Source: an uncultured Collinsella sp. (GTDB lineage Bacteria > Actinomycetota > Coriobacteriia > Coriobacteriales > Coriobacteriaceae). From it: 16,261 nt of DNA. Under the pieces are notes generated by a model. The model searched no databases, was not told the origin of the DNA, and saw only the letters and a program-made list of their open reading frames with translations. Shown here in pieces: positions 5,955 through 13,343 of the stretch (position 1 is its first letter; the number at the start of each line of letters is the position of its first letter). A program made the translations under genes and the position numbers. Where the stretch lies: positions 1 to 16,261 of the forward strand of contig CABUCQ010000041.1 in NCBI GenBank assembly GCA_902490095.1, read 5' to 3'.

Positions 5955-6383
5955 CTAGTCCTCGACCTCAACGAGCTCGATATCAAAGTTGAGATCCTTG
6001 CCGGCAAGCTCGTGGTTGGCATCGAGCGTCACGGCCTCGGACGTCACATCGATGACGACAGCGGGGACAGGCATGCCGCTCGGCGTGGACAGGAAGAGCT
6101 TCATGCCCTTCTCGATCTGCTCGATGTTGGGAACCTGCTCGGCCGGGAAGGTCAGGACCATCTCGGGGTTGTGCTCGCCGTAGGCATCGGCAGCAGGAAT
6201 GTGCACGGACTTCTTCTCGCCCACCTGCATATCGATAACGGCGGCGTCGAAGCCCTTGATCATCTGACCGGCACCGCAGGTGAACTCCAGCGGCTCACCG
6301 CGATCGTAGGAGCTATCGAACTGCGTGCCGTCATCGAGCGTGCCACGATAATGGGTCTTGACCTTCTTGCCCTGGTTGGACAT
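5955..6383 (-). CDS. slyD: SlyD-type FKBP peptidyl-prolyl isomerase
   Basis: A 142-residue cytoplasmic prolyl isomerase and chaperone. The FKBP fold starts with VKTHYRGTLDDGTQFDSSYD and the motif GAGQMIKGFDAAVIDMQVGE (residues 37-56). An insert-in-flap chaperone domain spans about residues 70-125 (AYGEHNPEMVLTFPAEQV onward). The chain returns to FKBP at NHELAGKDLNFDIELVEVED. This insert defines the SlyD branch. The metal-binding His/Cys-rich tail of E. coli SlyD is missing. I chose ATG 6383, with GGAGG at 6389-6393, over the longer frame to 6413. It is the first gene of the minus-strand set and nearly abuts the UreE-like gene; E. coli SlyD helps nickel delivery to hydrogenase. Confidence 0.9.
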   Translation of the reverse strand: MSNQGKKVKTHYRGTLDDGTQFDSSYDRGEPLEFTCGAGQMIKGFDAAVIDMQVGEKKSVHIPAADAYGEHNPEMVLTFPAEQVPNIEQIEKGMKLFLSTPSGMPVPAVVIDVTSEAVTLDANHELAGKDLNFDIELVEVED

Positions 6384-6503
6384 GGTAACCTCCGTGATAA
6401 GGGCGGCGCACAACGCGGGCCGCCGTGAACATATGGCGCTAACTATACCCTAGTCATACAATTCATTGACAGTTTGCAAAGAAACGCTGCAACCGGAGGA
6501 ACC
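6384..6503. promoter_or_regulatory. divergent control region between slyD and the dipeptidase gene
   Basis: This 120-bp gap must hold promoters for both directions. On the plus strand TACAAT (6457-6462) could be the -10 of the dipeptidase gene. On the minus strand TATAGT (+ strand ACTATA, 6442-6447) could serve slyD. Neither has a good -35 at 17 nt. A perfect TTGACA at 6466-6471 has no matching -10. Confidence 0.35.
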
Positions 6504-7517
6504 ATGGCATATCCCGTATTTGACCTACACTGCGACACCGCCGACCGTATCGGCTGGGCCACACTCGATCTTGACCTGCGCTTTACCGCCGGCACCGACG
6601 GTTATTTCCCCGGCGACGAAACGCATCCGCAGGATTTCGACCTTATCGAGGGCAACGCCTGCGCCATCTCGCTCGCAAAGATCGGCAACACGCCGTGGGC
6701 GCAGTGCTTCGCTACGTTTGTCCCCGACGAGATTCCCACCGCCCACGCCGCGCGCTTCCAGGCGCAGATCATGGCGCATATGAGCGGCCAGGCAATGCTC
6801 AACCACGACCGCATGGTCAACGTGCGCAGCGCCGCTGATATTCGCCCTGCGCTCAAAGACGGCAAGGTCGCCTGCATCCACACCATCGAAAACGCCACGT
6901 TCTTTGCCGAGGACCCCGCGCTGATCGAGGTGCTCAAGAGCTTGGGCGTGCTTATGTCGTCACTCAGCTGGAACGCGCAGGGACCGCTCGCGAGCGGCCA
7001 CGACACCCACGCCGGCCTCACCGCCGCCGGCATCGAGGCACTTACGCAGATGGAGCACGCCGGCATGATACTCGACGTCTCCCACCTCAACGATGAGTGC
7101 TTTGACGAGGTTGTCGCCCACGCCACGCGCCCCTTCGTCGCCAGCCACTCCAACTCCCGTGCGGTTTGCGGCGTCAAGCGCAACCTCACCGACGACCAGT
7201 TCCGCACCATTCGCGACATGGGCGGCATCGTCGGCCTCAACTACTGCAGCGAGTTCCTATCCAACGATGCGACCGACAAGACCACCGCAGACGTCACCTT
7301 CGACCAGCTAGCGGCACATATCGAGCACTGGCTCGACCTGGGCGGCGAAGATGTCATCGCACTCGGCGGCGACTGGGACGGCGCCAAGGTGCCCGCTTTC
7401 CTCTCCGATGCCAGCAAGATGCCCGAGTTCCAGAACATGCTCTCCAAGCACTTTGGCAAGACCGTGATGCAGAAGCTCTGCAGCGATAACGCCCTTGCCT
7501 TCTTCGAGCGTTATTAA
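6504..7517 (+). CDS. membrane dipeptidase family (M19) zinc dipeptidase
   Basis: A 337-residue peptidase of family M19 (renal dipeptidase type), which hydrolyses dipeptides, including some with D-residues. The binuclear zinc ligands can be placed: H9 and D11 in FDLHCDT, bridging E129 in HTIENATF, H194 in DVSHLND, H215 in VASHSNSRAV, and the late acidic residue D290 in GGDWDG. No signal peptide is present, so it should be cytoplasmic, as in many bacteria. I chose ATG 6504 because GGAGG (6495-6499) is 4 nt upstream and the protein then begins just before the first zinc motif; a start at 6474 has no site. Likely a peptide-scavenging enzyme in an amino-acid-fermenting cell. Confidence 0.93.
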   Translation: MAYPVFDLHCDTADRIGWATLDLDLRFTAGTDGYFPGDETHPQDFDLIEGNACAISLAKIGNTPWAQCFATFVPDEIPTAHAARFQAQIMAHMSGQAMLNHDRMVNVRSAADIRPALKDGKVACIHTIENATFFAEDPALIEVLKSLGVLMSSLSWNAQGPLASGHDTHAGLTAAGIEALTQMEHAGMILDVSHLNDECFDEVVAHATRPFVASHSNSRAVCGVKRNLTDDQFRTIRDMGGIVGLNYCSEFLSNDATDKTTADVTFDQLAAHIEHWLDLGGEDVIALGGDWDGAKVPAFLSDASKMPEFQNMLSKHFGKTVMQKLCSDNALAFFERY

Positions 7518-7533
7518 TTTCACATCCCTTGAG

Positions 7534-7569
7534 CGGGCCGGCATACCGAACGGTCGAAATGCCGGCCCG
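7534..7569 (+). promoter_or_regulatory. perfect 11-bp stem-loop between dipeptidase and YgjP genes
   Basis: CGGGCCGGCAT (7534-7544) and ATGCCGGCCCG (7559-7569) are exact inverted repeats around a 14-nt loop that itself holds ACCG/CGGT. No T-run follows, so intrinsic termination is unlikely. It ends 11 nt before the ribosome site of the next gene and may tune read-through or mRNA stability. Confidence 0.55.
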
Positions 7570-7591
7570 TCCCCAATCTGAAGGACCGCTT

Positions 7592-8368
7592 TTGACGCAG
7601 CAATTTACGATTTCCATATCCCGACCGGATGGGACGCCCATCTCCGTCGTCGTTACCAAAAAGCGCGTCAAAAACTTCAACCTACGCGTCACATCAAGCG
7701 GTGAGGTCCACGCCAGCGCACCGCTCGGCGCCAGCCGCGAGCGCATCGAGGCATTTGTGAAGCGCAACAGCACCTGGATTGTCAGCCGACTTGCCAAGCG
7801 CGAGCAACATCAGGCGACGGCGCGAGAGCCGCTCAGCACCTCGTCCGTCATTGCACTTTGGGGCAAGCCCATCACGGTACAGGATGCACTCGATCACAAC
7901 TTTGCATCACCCGCGCCGCGGCCCAAGCAGGCCACCTTCGCAAGCTTTATGGGTACCGACGAATCGGACGAAGGCCCACAGGCCAAGCGGCGCGCAATCC
8001 TCGACGGCCTAACGTCCGACGAGCTCCAAGCCCACATCAGCCAGCTTTATACGACTGAGGTCACCGCAGCGCTACGCGACATCGTGCACGCATACGAAAT
8101 CACAATGAGTGTCGCCGTTTCCCGCGTCTCCGTGCGCAGCATGAAAACGCGCTGGGGATCATGCACGCCCAAGACCGGAGCCATTCGCATCGCACGCGAA
8201 CTTGCCGCTTATCCCATCGAGTGTCTCAACATGGTTGTCGCCCACGAGCTCGTCCACTTGCTCGAGCCAAGCCACAATCAGCGGTTTCACGCCCTGCTCG
8301 ACAGGTACTGCCCCAACAATAGAGCGCTGTCGCAGCGGCTCAAGCAGCCACCCATAGAGACGTATTAG
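7592..8368 (+). CDS. YgjP/DUF45-family (SprT-like) metallopeptidase
   Basis: A 258-residue zinc protein of the YgjP/DUF45 (M48-like) family. The conserved RWGSC motif is at residues 187-191, followed by the zinc site HELVHLLEPSHNQRFHALLD with H218, E219, H222 and third ligand H228. The N-terminal beta-rich region (KRVKNFNLRVTSSGEVHASA) is the usual family start. Residues about 100-125 form a less conserved insert. The chosen start is TTG 7592 with AAGGA 6 nt upstream; ATG 7559 is possible but lies inside a stem-loop and has no ribosome site. Family members have been proposed as proteases, and E. coli YgjP has been linked to nucleotide hydrolysis, so the reaction is open. Confidence 0.85.
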   Translation: MTQQFTISISRPDGTPISVVVTKKRVKNFNLRVTSSGEVHASAPLGASRERIEAFVKRNSTWIVSRLAKREQHQATAREPLSTSSVIALWGKPITVQDALDHNFASPAPRPKQATFASFMGTDESDEGPQAKRRAILDGLTSDELQAHISQLYTTEVTAALRDIVHAYEITMSVAVSRVSVRSMKTRWGSCTPKTGAIRIARELAAYPIECLNMVVAHELVHLLEPSHNQRFHALLDRYCPNNRALSQRLKQPPIETY

Positions 8369-8374
8369 AACCGG

Positions 8375-8860
8375 TTAGCGCACGCGCTCGATCTCGACGC
8401 CGCAGCTTGCCAGGGGAAGACCGACGGGCGCCCAAGGCTTATCGAGCTTAACACGCACGCCAAGCAGCAAGGGATAACGACGTAGCAGCATCTGGGCCAC
8501 ACCCTCGGCTGCAGCCTCGATGAGCTTAAACGTATGCTCGCGCAGATAGCCATCGACATCGTGGCACACCGAGCCGTAATCAATAGAGGCATCCAGGTTA
8601 TCGTGCTCCCCCGCCGCGCGCAGATCGGCATAGAGCACCAAGGACACGACAAACTTCTGCCCCAGGGCGTTTTCCTCGGGATACACGCCGTGGTTGGCAA
8701 AGACCTCGAGACCATCGATAGTAATGCGGTCGGCATGGCGCAGGTCGTCATAGCTCACATGGGGCACCGCCGTTGCGGCGGAAATCTCGCCCCTGCCACG
8801 ACGGGCAAGCTCGGCACCCTCGGTCTTGGTTGCATTCTCGGGCAGCTTTTTGTTAGTCAT
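8375..8860 (-). CDS. folB: dihydroneopterin aldolase
   Basis: Converts 7,8-dihydroneopterin to 6-hydroxymethyl-dihydropterin plus glycolaldehyde in folate synthesis. The FolB domain is residues 44-161: RITIDGLEVFANHGVYPEEN with the pterin-binding glutamate (E62/E63), DASIDYGSV, and VKLDKPWAPVG with the catalytic lysine K141. A 43-residue N-terminal extension without recognised domain precedes it; the ribosome site AAGGAG (8870-8875) supports this longer start at 8860. It is the last gene of the nrdG-folE-HD-folB run and converges on the YgjP gene with only 6 bp between the stops. folP and folK are not in the window. Confidence 0.92.
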   Translation of the reverse strand: MTNKKLPENATKTEGAELARRGRGEISAATAVPHVSYDDLRHADRITIDGLEVFANHGVYPEENALGQKFVVSLVLYADLRAAGEHDNLDASIDYGSVCHDVDGYLREHTFKLIEAAAEGVAQMLLRRYPLLLGVRVKLDKPWAPVGLPLASCGVEIERVR

Positions 8861-8903
8861 CGCGATCGTCTCCTTCGTTCAGAACCCCGACCGCGCATAC
8901 CGA

Positions 8904-9485
8904 CTACACGCGAATCGACAGGTTCTTTTTATCATCGCTCCAGTTGCAGGCATTGCGCGCAGGGCATGCAAAGCAGGCGCGCGACGCTTTGTCGGCTGCA
9001 TAGAGCAGACGCTCAAGCGGCTGGCTGTTCACGCGCAGCTTTCGATGGCCCAGAATGGCCGTCTTAATGGCTGCGGCATCTGCCGGCTCAAACGCCACGT
9101 CTTCGGGCATGCCGCCGAGAATCGCATCGGCGACGCGTTCGCTTGCAACATCATGGGATATACCCGATTCATACTGTTCATCTTTGCCGATATCGTGAAG
9201 AAGTGCCGTGGCATAGATGACCTCGCGGTCAAATTTGAGCTCTTCCTCGAGATTCTTGATCCACATAATACGGGCGACATCCAGCAGATGGTCGATACCG
9301 TGGCGGCAAAAGATGCGCCCCGATTCCAACTGCGCAATGTTTCCCAGATGCCGCCGGAACAGTCCGTTGGCACAGATGTAATCAATGCGAGGCATGGCAC
9401 CAAAGGGAGTCAGGCCCGAAGCCATAAAGCCGCGACGCGACGTTCCTTCATCGGTCTTCGATGCAAAGTCGTTGACGACTCTCAT
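8904..9485 (-). CDS. HD-domain phosphohydrolase in folate gene cluster
   Basis: A 193-residue HD-superfamily protein. Metal ligands visible are H62 (CRHGIDHLLDV), H97-D98 (ATALLHDIGKDEQ) and D165 (LLYAADKASR). It ends in a cysteine motif C171-x2-C174-x5-C180 followed by a basic tail, which may bind zinc or an iron-sulfur cluster. It starts 2 nt after the folE stop without a clear ribosome site, so it is likely translated by coupling. It lies between folE and folB. The pathway step between FolE and FolB products, removal of three phosphates from dihydroneopterin triphosphate, has no other candidate here, so this protein may do part of it. That function is inferred from position only. Starts at residues 21 or 31 are possible. 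Confidence 0.8.
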   Translation of the reverse strand: MRVVNDFASKTDEGTSRRGFMASGLTPFGAMPRIDYICANGLFRRHLGNIAQLESGRIFCRHGIDHLLDVARIMWIKNLEEELKFDREVIYATALLHDIGKDEQYESGISHDVASERVADAILGGMPEDVAFEPADAAAIKTAILGHRKLRVNSQPLERLLYAADKASRACFACPARNACNWSDDKKNLSIRV

Positions 9486-9487
9486 GG

Positions 9488-10045
9488 TTAGCGGCCCAGC
9501 ATCCTAAAGAATCGCTCCTCGAGCGACGGATCGGTCTCAAAGACACCGCGACGAGCAAGCGTTACGGTCTTGGTACCGGGCTTTTGCACGCCGCGCATGG
9601 TCATGCACATATGCTCGGCTTCCATCAGCACGATTGCCCCTTGGGGGGCAAGATATTCCATGAGGGCATCGGCAACCTGTGTACACAGCTGCTCCTGCAG
9701 CTGCAGACGACGGGCATAGACCTCAACCGTGCGAGCAAGCTTAGACAGACCCGCCACGCGGCCGTTAGGGATATAGCCGATCGCAGCCTTGCCATAAAAC
9801 GGCAGCAGATGGTGCTCGCACAGCGAGTAAAACGTGATGTCGCGCTCGATAACTAAATCGTTCGAAGCGACGGCAAAAGTTTTGGACAGGTGCTCCTCAG
9901 CGCTCTGGTCCATGCCGCCGGCAATCTCGCCATACATACGGGCGACGCGTGCCGGCGTCTCCAGCAGGCCCTCACGAGTTGGGTCCTCGCCTATGCCCTC
10001 AAGCAACAGCTTTATGGCGGTCTCAACTTTTTCCTGATCGACCAT
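9488..10045 (-). CDS. folE: GTP cyclohydrolase I
   Basis: Converts GTP to 7,8-dihydroneopterin triphosphate, the first step of tetrahydrofolate synthesis. The 185-residue protein has the zinc ligands C76 and H79 (SLCEHHLLPFYGKAAIGYIP) and C147 (EHMCMTMRGVQKPG), together with GRVAGLSKLARTVEVYARRL and the early EGLLETPARVARMY segment. All are typical of the zinc-dependent FolE1 type. Start ATG 10045 has GAGG 5 nt upstream. It follows nrdG by 66 bp with no terminator between, and is followed at 2 bp by the HD gene, so these are probably cotranscribed. Confidence 0.96.
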   Translation of the reverse strand: MVDQEKVETAIKLLLEGIGEDPTREGLLETPARVARMYGEIAGGMDQSAEEHLSKTFAVASNDLVIERDITFYSLCEHHLLPFYGKAAIGYIPNGRVAGLSKLARTVEVYARRLQLQEQLCTQVADALMEYLAPQGAIVLMEAEHMCMTMRGVQKPGTKTVTLARRGVFETDPSLEERFFRMLGR

Positions 10046-10111
10046 CTAGGCCTCACTCTTCCGATTTTGCGTTCGCGCTATGGTACCACGCCCTCCGGCA
10101 TCGGCCACAAG

Positions 10112-10693
10112 CTACATAGTATGGGTCGAATAGACCGGATCGTCCCGCCAAAGCTCCACAGCGTCGCAAAGCGAAACGCCCTCGCGCGCGGCACGAGTGC
10201 GCGTGGCGTTCATGTCGATCACCCGCTGATTACTCGAACCCCTAAAACGCAAGGAGATATCGTACAGGTCTTGAACGAACGGGCCGTCCACCAACATATC
10301 GAGGCAGGCAAGGATACGGTCCGTCACCTCGGTATGATGACGGCCGCCCGGCATAAGTTCCTCGAGCACGTCGCCGGTAAAGCACCAAATGGTCTTCCCC
10401 GACTCCACAGGATAGGCCGCACGCACGCGTTCGATAAAGTCAACGAGACCCGCCTGATTCTCGGGTTCCATGGGCTCGCCACCCAGAATCGTCAGGCCAT
10501 CAATAAAGGGATGGTCAAGACTGTCGATAATCTTGTCCTCGACGGCACGGTCGAACGGTTCACCCGCGGCAAAGTCCCACGCGACGGAGTTAAAGCAATT
10601 CTTGCACCCACGACGGCACCCACTCACAAACAGAGAAGTACGAACACCTTCCCCATCAGCAATGTCGAAATACTTAATGTTCGCGTAGTTCAT
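10112..10693 (-). CDS. nrdG: anaerobic ribonucleotide reductase activating protein (radical SAM)
   Basis: Radical SAM activase that makes the glycyl radical on NrdD. In its 193 residues the cluster motif is C26-x3-C30-x2-C33 (SGCRRGCKNCFN), preceded by IADGEGVRTSLFVSGC. The SAM-binding segment GLTILGGEPMEPENQ and the later IWCFTGDVLEEL and DMLVDGPF are family hallmarks. I chose ATG 10693 with GGGAGAG 6 nt upstream; the open frame runs on to 10900 but that extension crosses a large hairpin and is not conserved sequence. It is separated from nrdD by 427 bp of repeat-rich DNA, unlike the tight nrdDG pairing common elsewhere. Confidence 0.95.
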   Translation of the reverse strand: MNYANIKYFDIADGEGVRTSLFVSGCRRGCKNCFNSVAWDFAAGEPFDRAVEDKIIDSLDHPFIDGLTILGGEPMEPENQAGLVDFIERVRAAYPVESGKTIWCFTGDVLEELMPGGRHHTEVTDRILACLDMLVDGPFVQDLYDISLRFRGSSNQRVIDMNATRTRAAREGVSLCDAVELWRDDPVYSTHTM

Positions 10694-10708
10694 AGGTAAC
10701 TCTCCCGG

Positions 10709-10792
10709 GAGGCCGGGGCATATCATCCCGTCCTCAAACATTCTCGGCCTGCGGCCTGCGAAACTGCGGGCGGGACGATATGCCCCGGCCTC
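10709..10792 (-). repeat. 25-bp inverted repeat directly upstream of nrdG
   Basis: Arms 10709-10733 and 10768-10792 match at 23 of 25 positions as inverted repeats; one mismatch becomes a G-U pair in the minus-strand RNA. The 34-nt loop holds a tandem GCAGGCC pair. The stem ends next to the nrdG ribosome site (GGGAGAG), whose GGGAG can also pair with the CTCCC at the foot of the stem. Confidence 0.8.
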
Positions 10793-10938
10793 ATGCAAAG
10801 GGTAACTCAATGAACGAAGCGAACATCGAGTATAGGGTTCGAGGTCCAATAAAAACTTTGTTGCAGCCCAACCGCCATCGCAAGCAAAACGTTGTTGCAA
10901 GTCAACTCATTTCCGCTAAGAACTTCGAGAAGTGAGCA

Positions 10939-11141
10939 GACCGCATGCTGCATCTCAACTACGTCAACTTGGCTGAACCGAGAGGGCCGCTTGGGCTTTT
11001 GCTCGATATGAGTTCCGCACGCAAAGAAGGCCACTTAATGTGGCCTTCGTCTTGCGCAGGACTGTCCGAAATAGCGAGCAAATGCCCAAGCGGCCCTCTC
11101 GGTTCAGCCCCGGAGCGGTATTAGAGATGCAGCACGCGGTC
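10939..11141. repeat. large palindrome containing an inverted copy of the nrdD tail
   Basis: Left arm 10939-11005 and right arm 11075-11141 are 67-nt inverted repeats. The inner 35 nt (10971-11005 and 11075-11109) match except for one base. After an unmatched 14-nt stretch of equal length on both sides, the outer 18 nt match at 17. The right outer block is the last six codons of nrdD (DRVLHL) next to its stop. A terminator-like hairpin sits in the middle. Confidence 0.85.
11021..11048 (-). terminator. nrdD terminator candidate
   Basis: On the minus strand GAAGGCCAC, loop ATTAA and GTGGCCTTC form a perfect 9-bp stem followed by TTT. The T-run is short, so termination may be partial, which would let some transcription reach nrdG. 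Confidence 0.5.
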
Positions 11142-13343
11142 GCGGATCTCCTCGGTTCGACCCTGGTTCCAGAATTGAGTACCGATGTAGCCGCACGTAC
11201 GACGGGCGACATTCATCTTCTCCTGATCGCGGTTGCCGCAGTTGGGGCACTCCCACACCAGCTTGCCGTCATCCTCGACAATCTTGATCTCGCCATCGTA
11301 GCCGCACACCTGGCAGTAATCGCTCTTGGTGTTGAGCTCGGCATACATGATGTTGTCGTAGATGTACTGCATCACGCGAATGACAGCCTTAAGGTTGTCC
11401 TGCATGTTAGGAACCTCGACGTAGGAGATGGCACCGCCCGGCGAAAGCTGCTGGAACATGCCCTCAAACTTGAGCTTATCGAAAGCATCAATCTCCTCGG
11501 ACACATGGACGTGGTAGCTGTTGGTAATGTAGCCCTTGTCCGTCACACCCGGAATAATGCCAAAACGACGCTGCAGGCACTTGGCGAACTTGTAGGTCGT
11601 CGACTCAAGCGGGGTGCCGTACAGTGAGAAGTCGATATCGCTTTCGGCCTTCCACTCGGCGCATTTGTCGTTCATGTGCTGCATGACGGCCATGGCAAAC
11701 GGCGTGCCTTCCTTCTCGGTGTGGCTGTGGCCCGTCATGTACTTGACGCACTCATACAGACCGGCATACCCCAGGCTAATGGTGGAATAACCGCCCACGA
11801 GCAGCTTGTCGATCGTCTCGCCCTTCTTAAGGCGCGCCAGGGCGCCGTACTGCCAAAGAATCGGCGCGGCATCCGAAAGCGTGCCCATCAGGCGCTCGTG
11901 ACGGCACAGCAGGGCACGGTGGCACAGCTCAAGGCGCTCGTCGAAGATCTTCCAGAACTTGTCCATGTCCTGATGCGAGCTCAGCGCGACATCGGGCAGG
12001 TTAATGGTCACAACACCCTGGTTAAAGCGGCCATAGTACTTGGGCTTGCTCGGGTCATAGTTGAACGCGTTGGCAACGTTGTTAAAACCGTTGCCCGAGC
12101 GATCGGGCGTCAGGAAACTGCGGCAACCCATGCAGGTGTAGCAATCGCCGTTGCCCGCAGTCTCGCCCTTCGACAGCTTAAGCTCACGCATCTTTTTCTC
12201 GGAGATGTAGTCGGGCACCATGCGCTTGGCGGTGCACTTCGCAGCCAGCTGAGTCAGGTAGAAGTACGGGGAATCCTCGTAAACGTTATCGTCCTCGAGC
12301 ACATAGATAAGCTTGGGGAACGCCGGAGTGATCCACACGCCAGCCTCGTTCTTAACGCCCTCATAGCGCTGACGAAGCGTCTCCTCCACAATCATGGCAA
12401 GGTCGTGCTTCTCCTGGGGCGTACGGGCCTCATTGAGATACATAAAGACCGTCACGAACGGCGCCTGGCCATTCGTGGTCATAAGGGTCACGACCTGATA
12501 CTGAATCGTCTGGACGCCGCGACGGATCTCGTCACGCAGACGATCCTCAACGACCTCACGGACCTTCTCGGCAGACGCAGAGACGCCAAGCTCCTCGAGC
12601 TCGCGGGCAACCTCGCCGCGAATCTTCTGACGGCTCACCTCGACAAACGGAGCCAGGTGGGTCAGCGAAATCGACTGACCGCCATACTGGGAAGAGGCGA
12701 CCTGCGCGATGATCTGCGTCGCGATATTGCAAGCAGTCGAAAAGCTGTGCGGCTTCTCGATCAGCGTGCCCGAGATAACGGTGCCATTCTGGAGCATATC
12801 CTCCAGGTTCACCAGGTCACAGTTATGCATGTGCTGGGCGAAGTAGTCCGAATCGTGGAAGTGAATCAGGCCCTCGTTGTGGGCATCCACGATCTCCTGG
12901 GGCAGCAGCACGCGCTGCGTCAGGTCCTTGGAAATCTCGCCGGCCATGTAGTCGCGCTGAACGGAGTTGACAGTCGGGTTCTTGTTGGAGTTCTCCTGCT
13001 TGACCTCTTCGTTATTGCACTCAATCAGCGACAGAATCTTGTCATCGGTCGTGTTCTTTTGGCGCTTCAGGCTCTGAACATAGCGGTAGATGATGTAGTG
13101 GCGAGCGACCTCGTAGCAGTCGAGACGCATAATCTCGTCCTCGACCAGATCCTGGATCTCCTCGACCGATACGGTGTGGCCGGCCTTCTCACATGCCTCG
13201 GCGACGTTTTGTGCCGCATAGATCACCTGGCGGTCGGTAAGGCGAGAGCCTTCCTCGACCTCCAAGTTTGCGGCGCGGATCGCATTGACGATCTTATCGA
13301 TGTCAAAGGTAACCTCGGTGCCGCTGCGCTTGATGATCTTCAT
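11121..13343 (-). CDS. nrdD: anaerobic (class III) ribonucleoside-triphosphate reductase
   Basis: Reduces NTPs to dNTPs without oxygen using a glycyl radical. In its 740 residues, an ATP-cone covers about 1-90 (MKIIKRSGTEVTFDIDKIV and onward), giving allosteric activity control. Catalytic cysteines can be placed at C175 (HMHNCDLVN) and C407 (CMGCRSF). C-terminal zinc cysteines are C677, C680, C699 and C702, and the glycyl radical is G718 in RRTCGYIGTQFWNQGRT. Start: ATG 13343, with AAAGAGG about 7 nt upstream, preferred over 13373, which adds ten unconserved residues. A promoter overlapped by NrdR boxes lies about 230 bp upstream. Its partner NrdG follows across a 427-bp repeat-filled gap. 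Confidence 0.97.
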   Translation of the reverse strand: MKIIKRSGTEVTFDIDKIVNAIRAANLEVEEGSRLTDRQVIYAAQNVAEACEKAGHTVSVEEIQDLVEDEIMRLDCYEVARHYIIYRYVQSLKRQKNTTDDKILSLIECNNEEVKQENSNKNPTVNSVQRDYMAGEISKDLTQRVLLPQEIVDAHNEGLIHFHDSDYFAQHMHNCDLVNLEDMLQNGTVISGTLIEKPHSFSTACNIATQIIAQVASSQYGGQSISLTHLAPFVEVSRQKIRGEVARELEELGVSASAEKVREVVEDRLRDEIRRGVQTIQYQVVTLMTTNGQAPFVTVFMYLNEARTPQEKHDLAMIVEETLRQRYEGVKNEAGVWITPAFPKLIYVLEDDNVYEDSPYFYLTQLAAKCTAKRMVPDYISEKKMRELKLSKGETAGNGDCYTCMGCRSFLTPDRSGNGFNNVANAFNYDPSKPKYYGRFNQGVVTINLPDVALSSHQDMDKFWKIFDERLELCHRALLCRHERLMGTLSDAAPILWQYGALARLKKGETIDKLLVGGYSTISLGYAGLYECVKYMTGHSHTEKEGTPFAMAVMQHMNDKCAEWKAESDIDFSLYGTPLESTTYKFAKCLQRRFGIIPGVTDKGYITNSYHVHVSEEIDAFDKLKFEGMFQQLSPGGAISYVEVPNMQDNLKAVIRVMQYIYDNIMYAELNTKSDYCQVCGYDGEIKIVEDDGKLVWECPNCGNRDQEKMNVARRTCGYIGTQFWNQGRTEEIRDRVLHL

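Noticed and set aside
10694..10900. 69-residue N-terminal extension of NrdG
   Set aside because: It would be translated through the 25-bp stem-loop; the ATG at 10693 has a ribosome site and matches the normal NrdG start.
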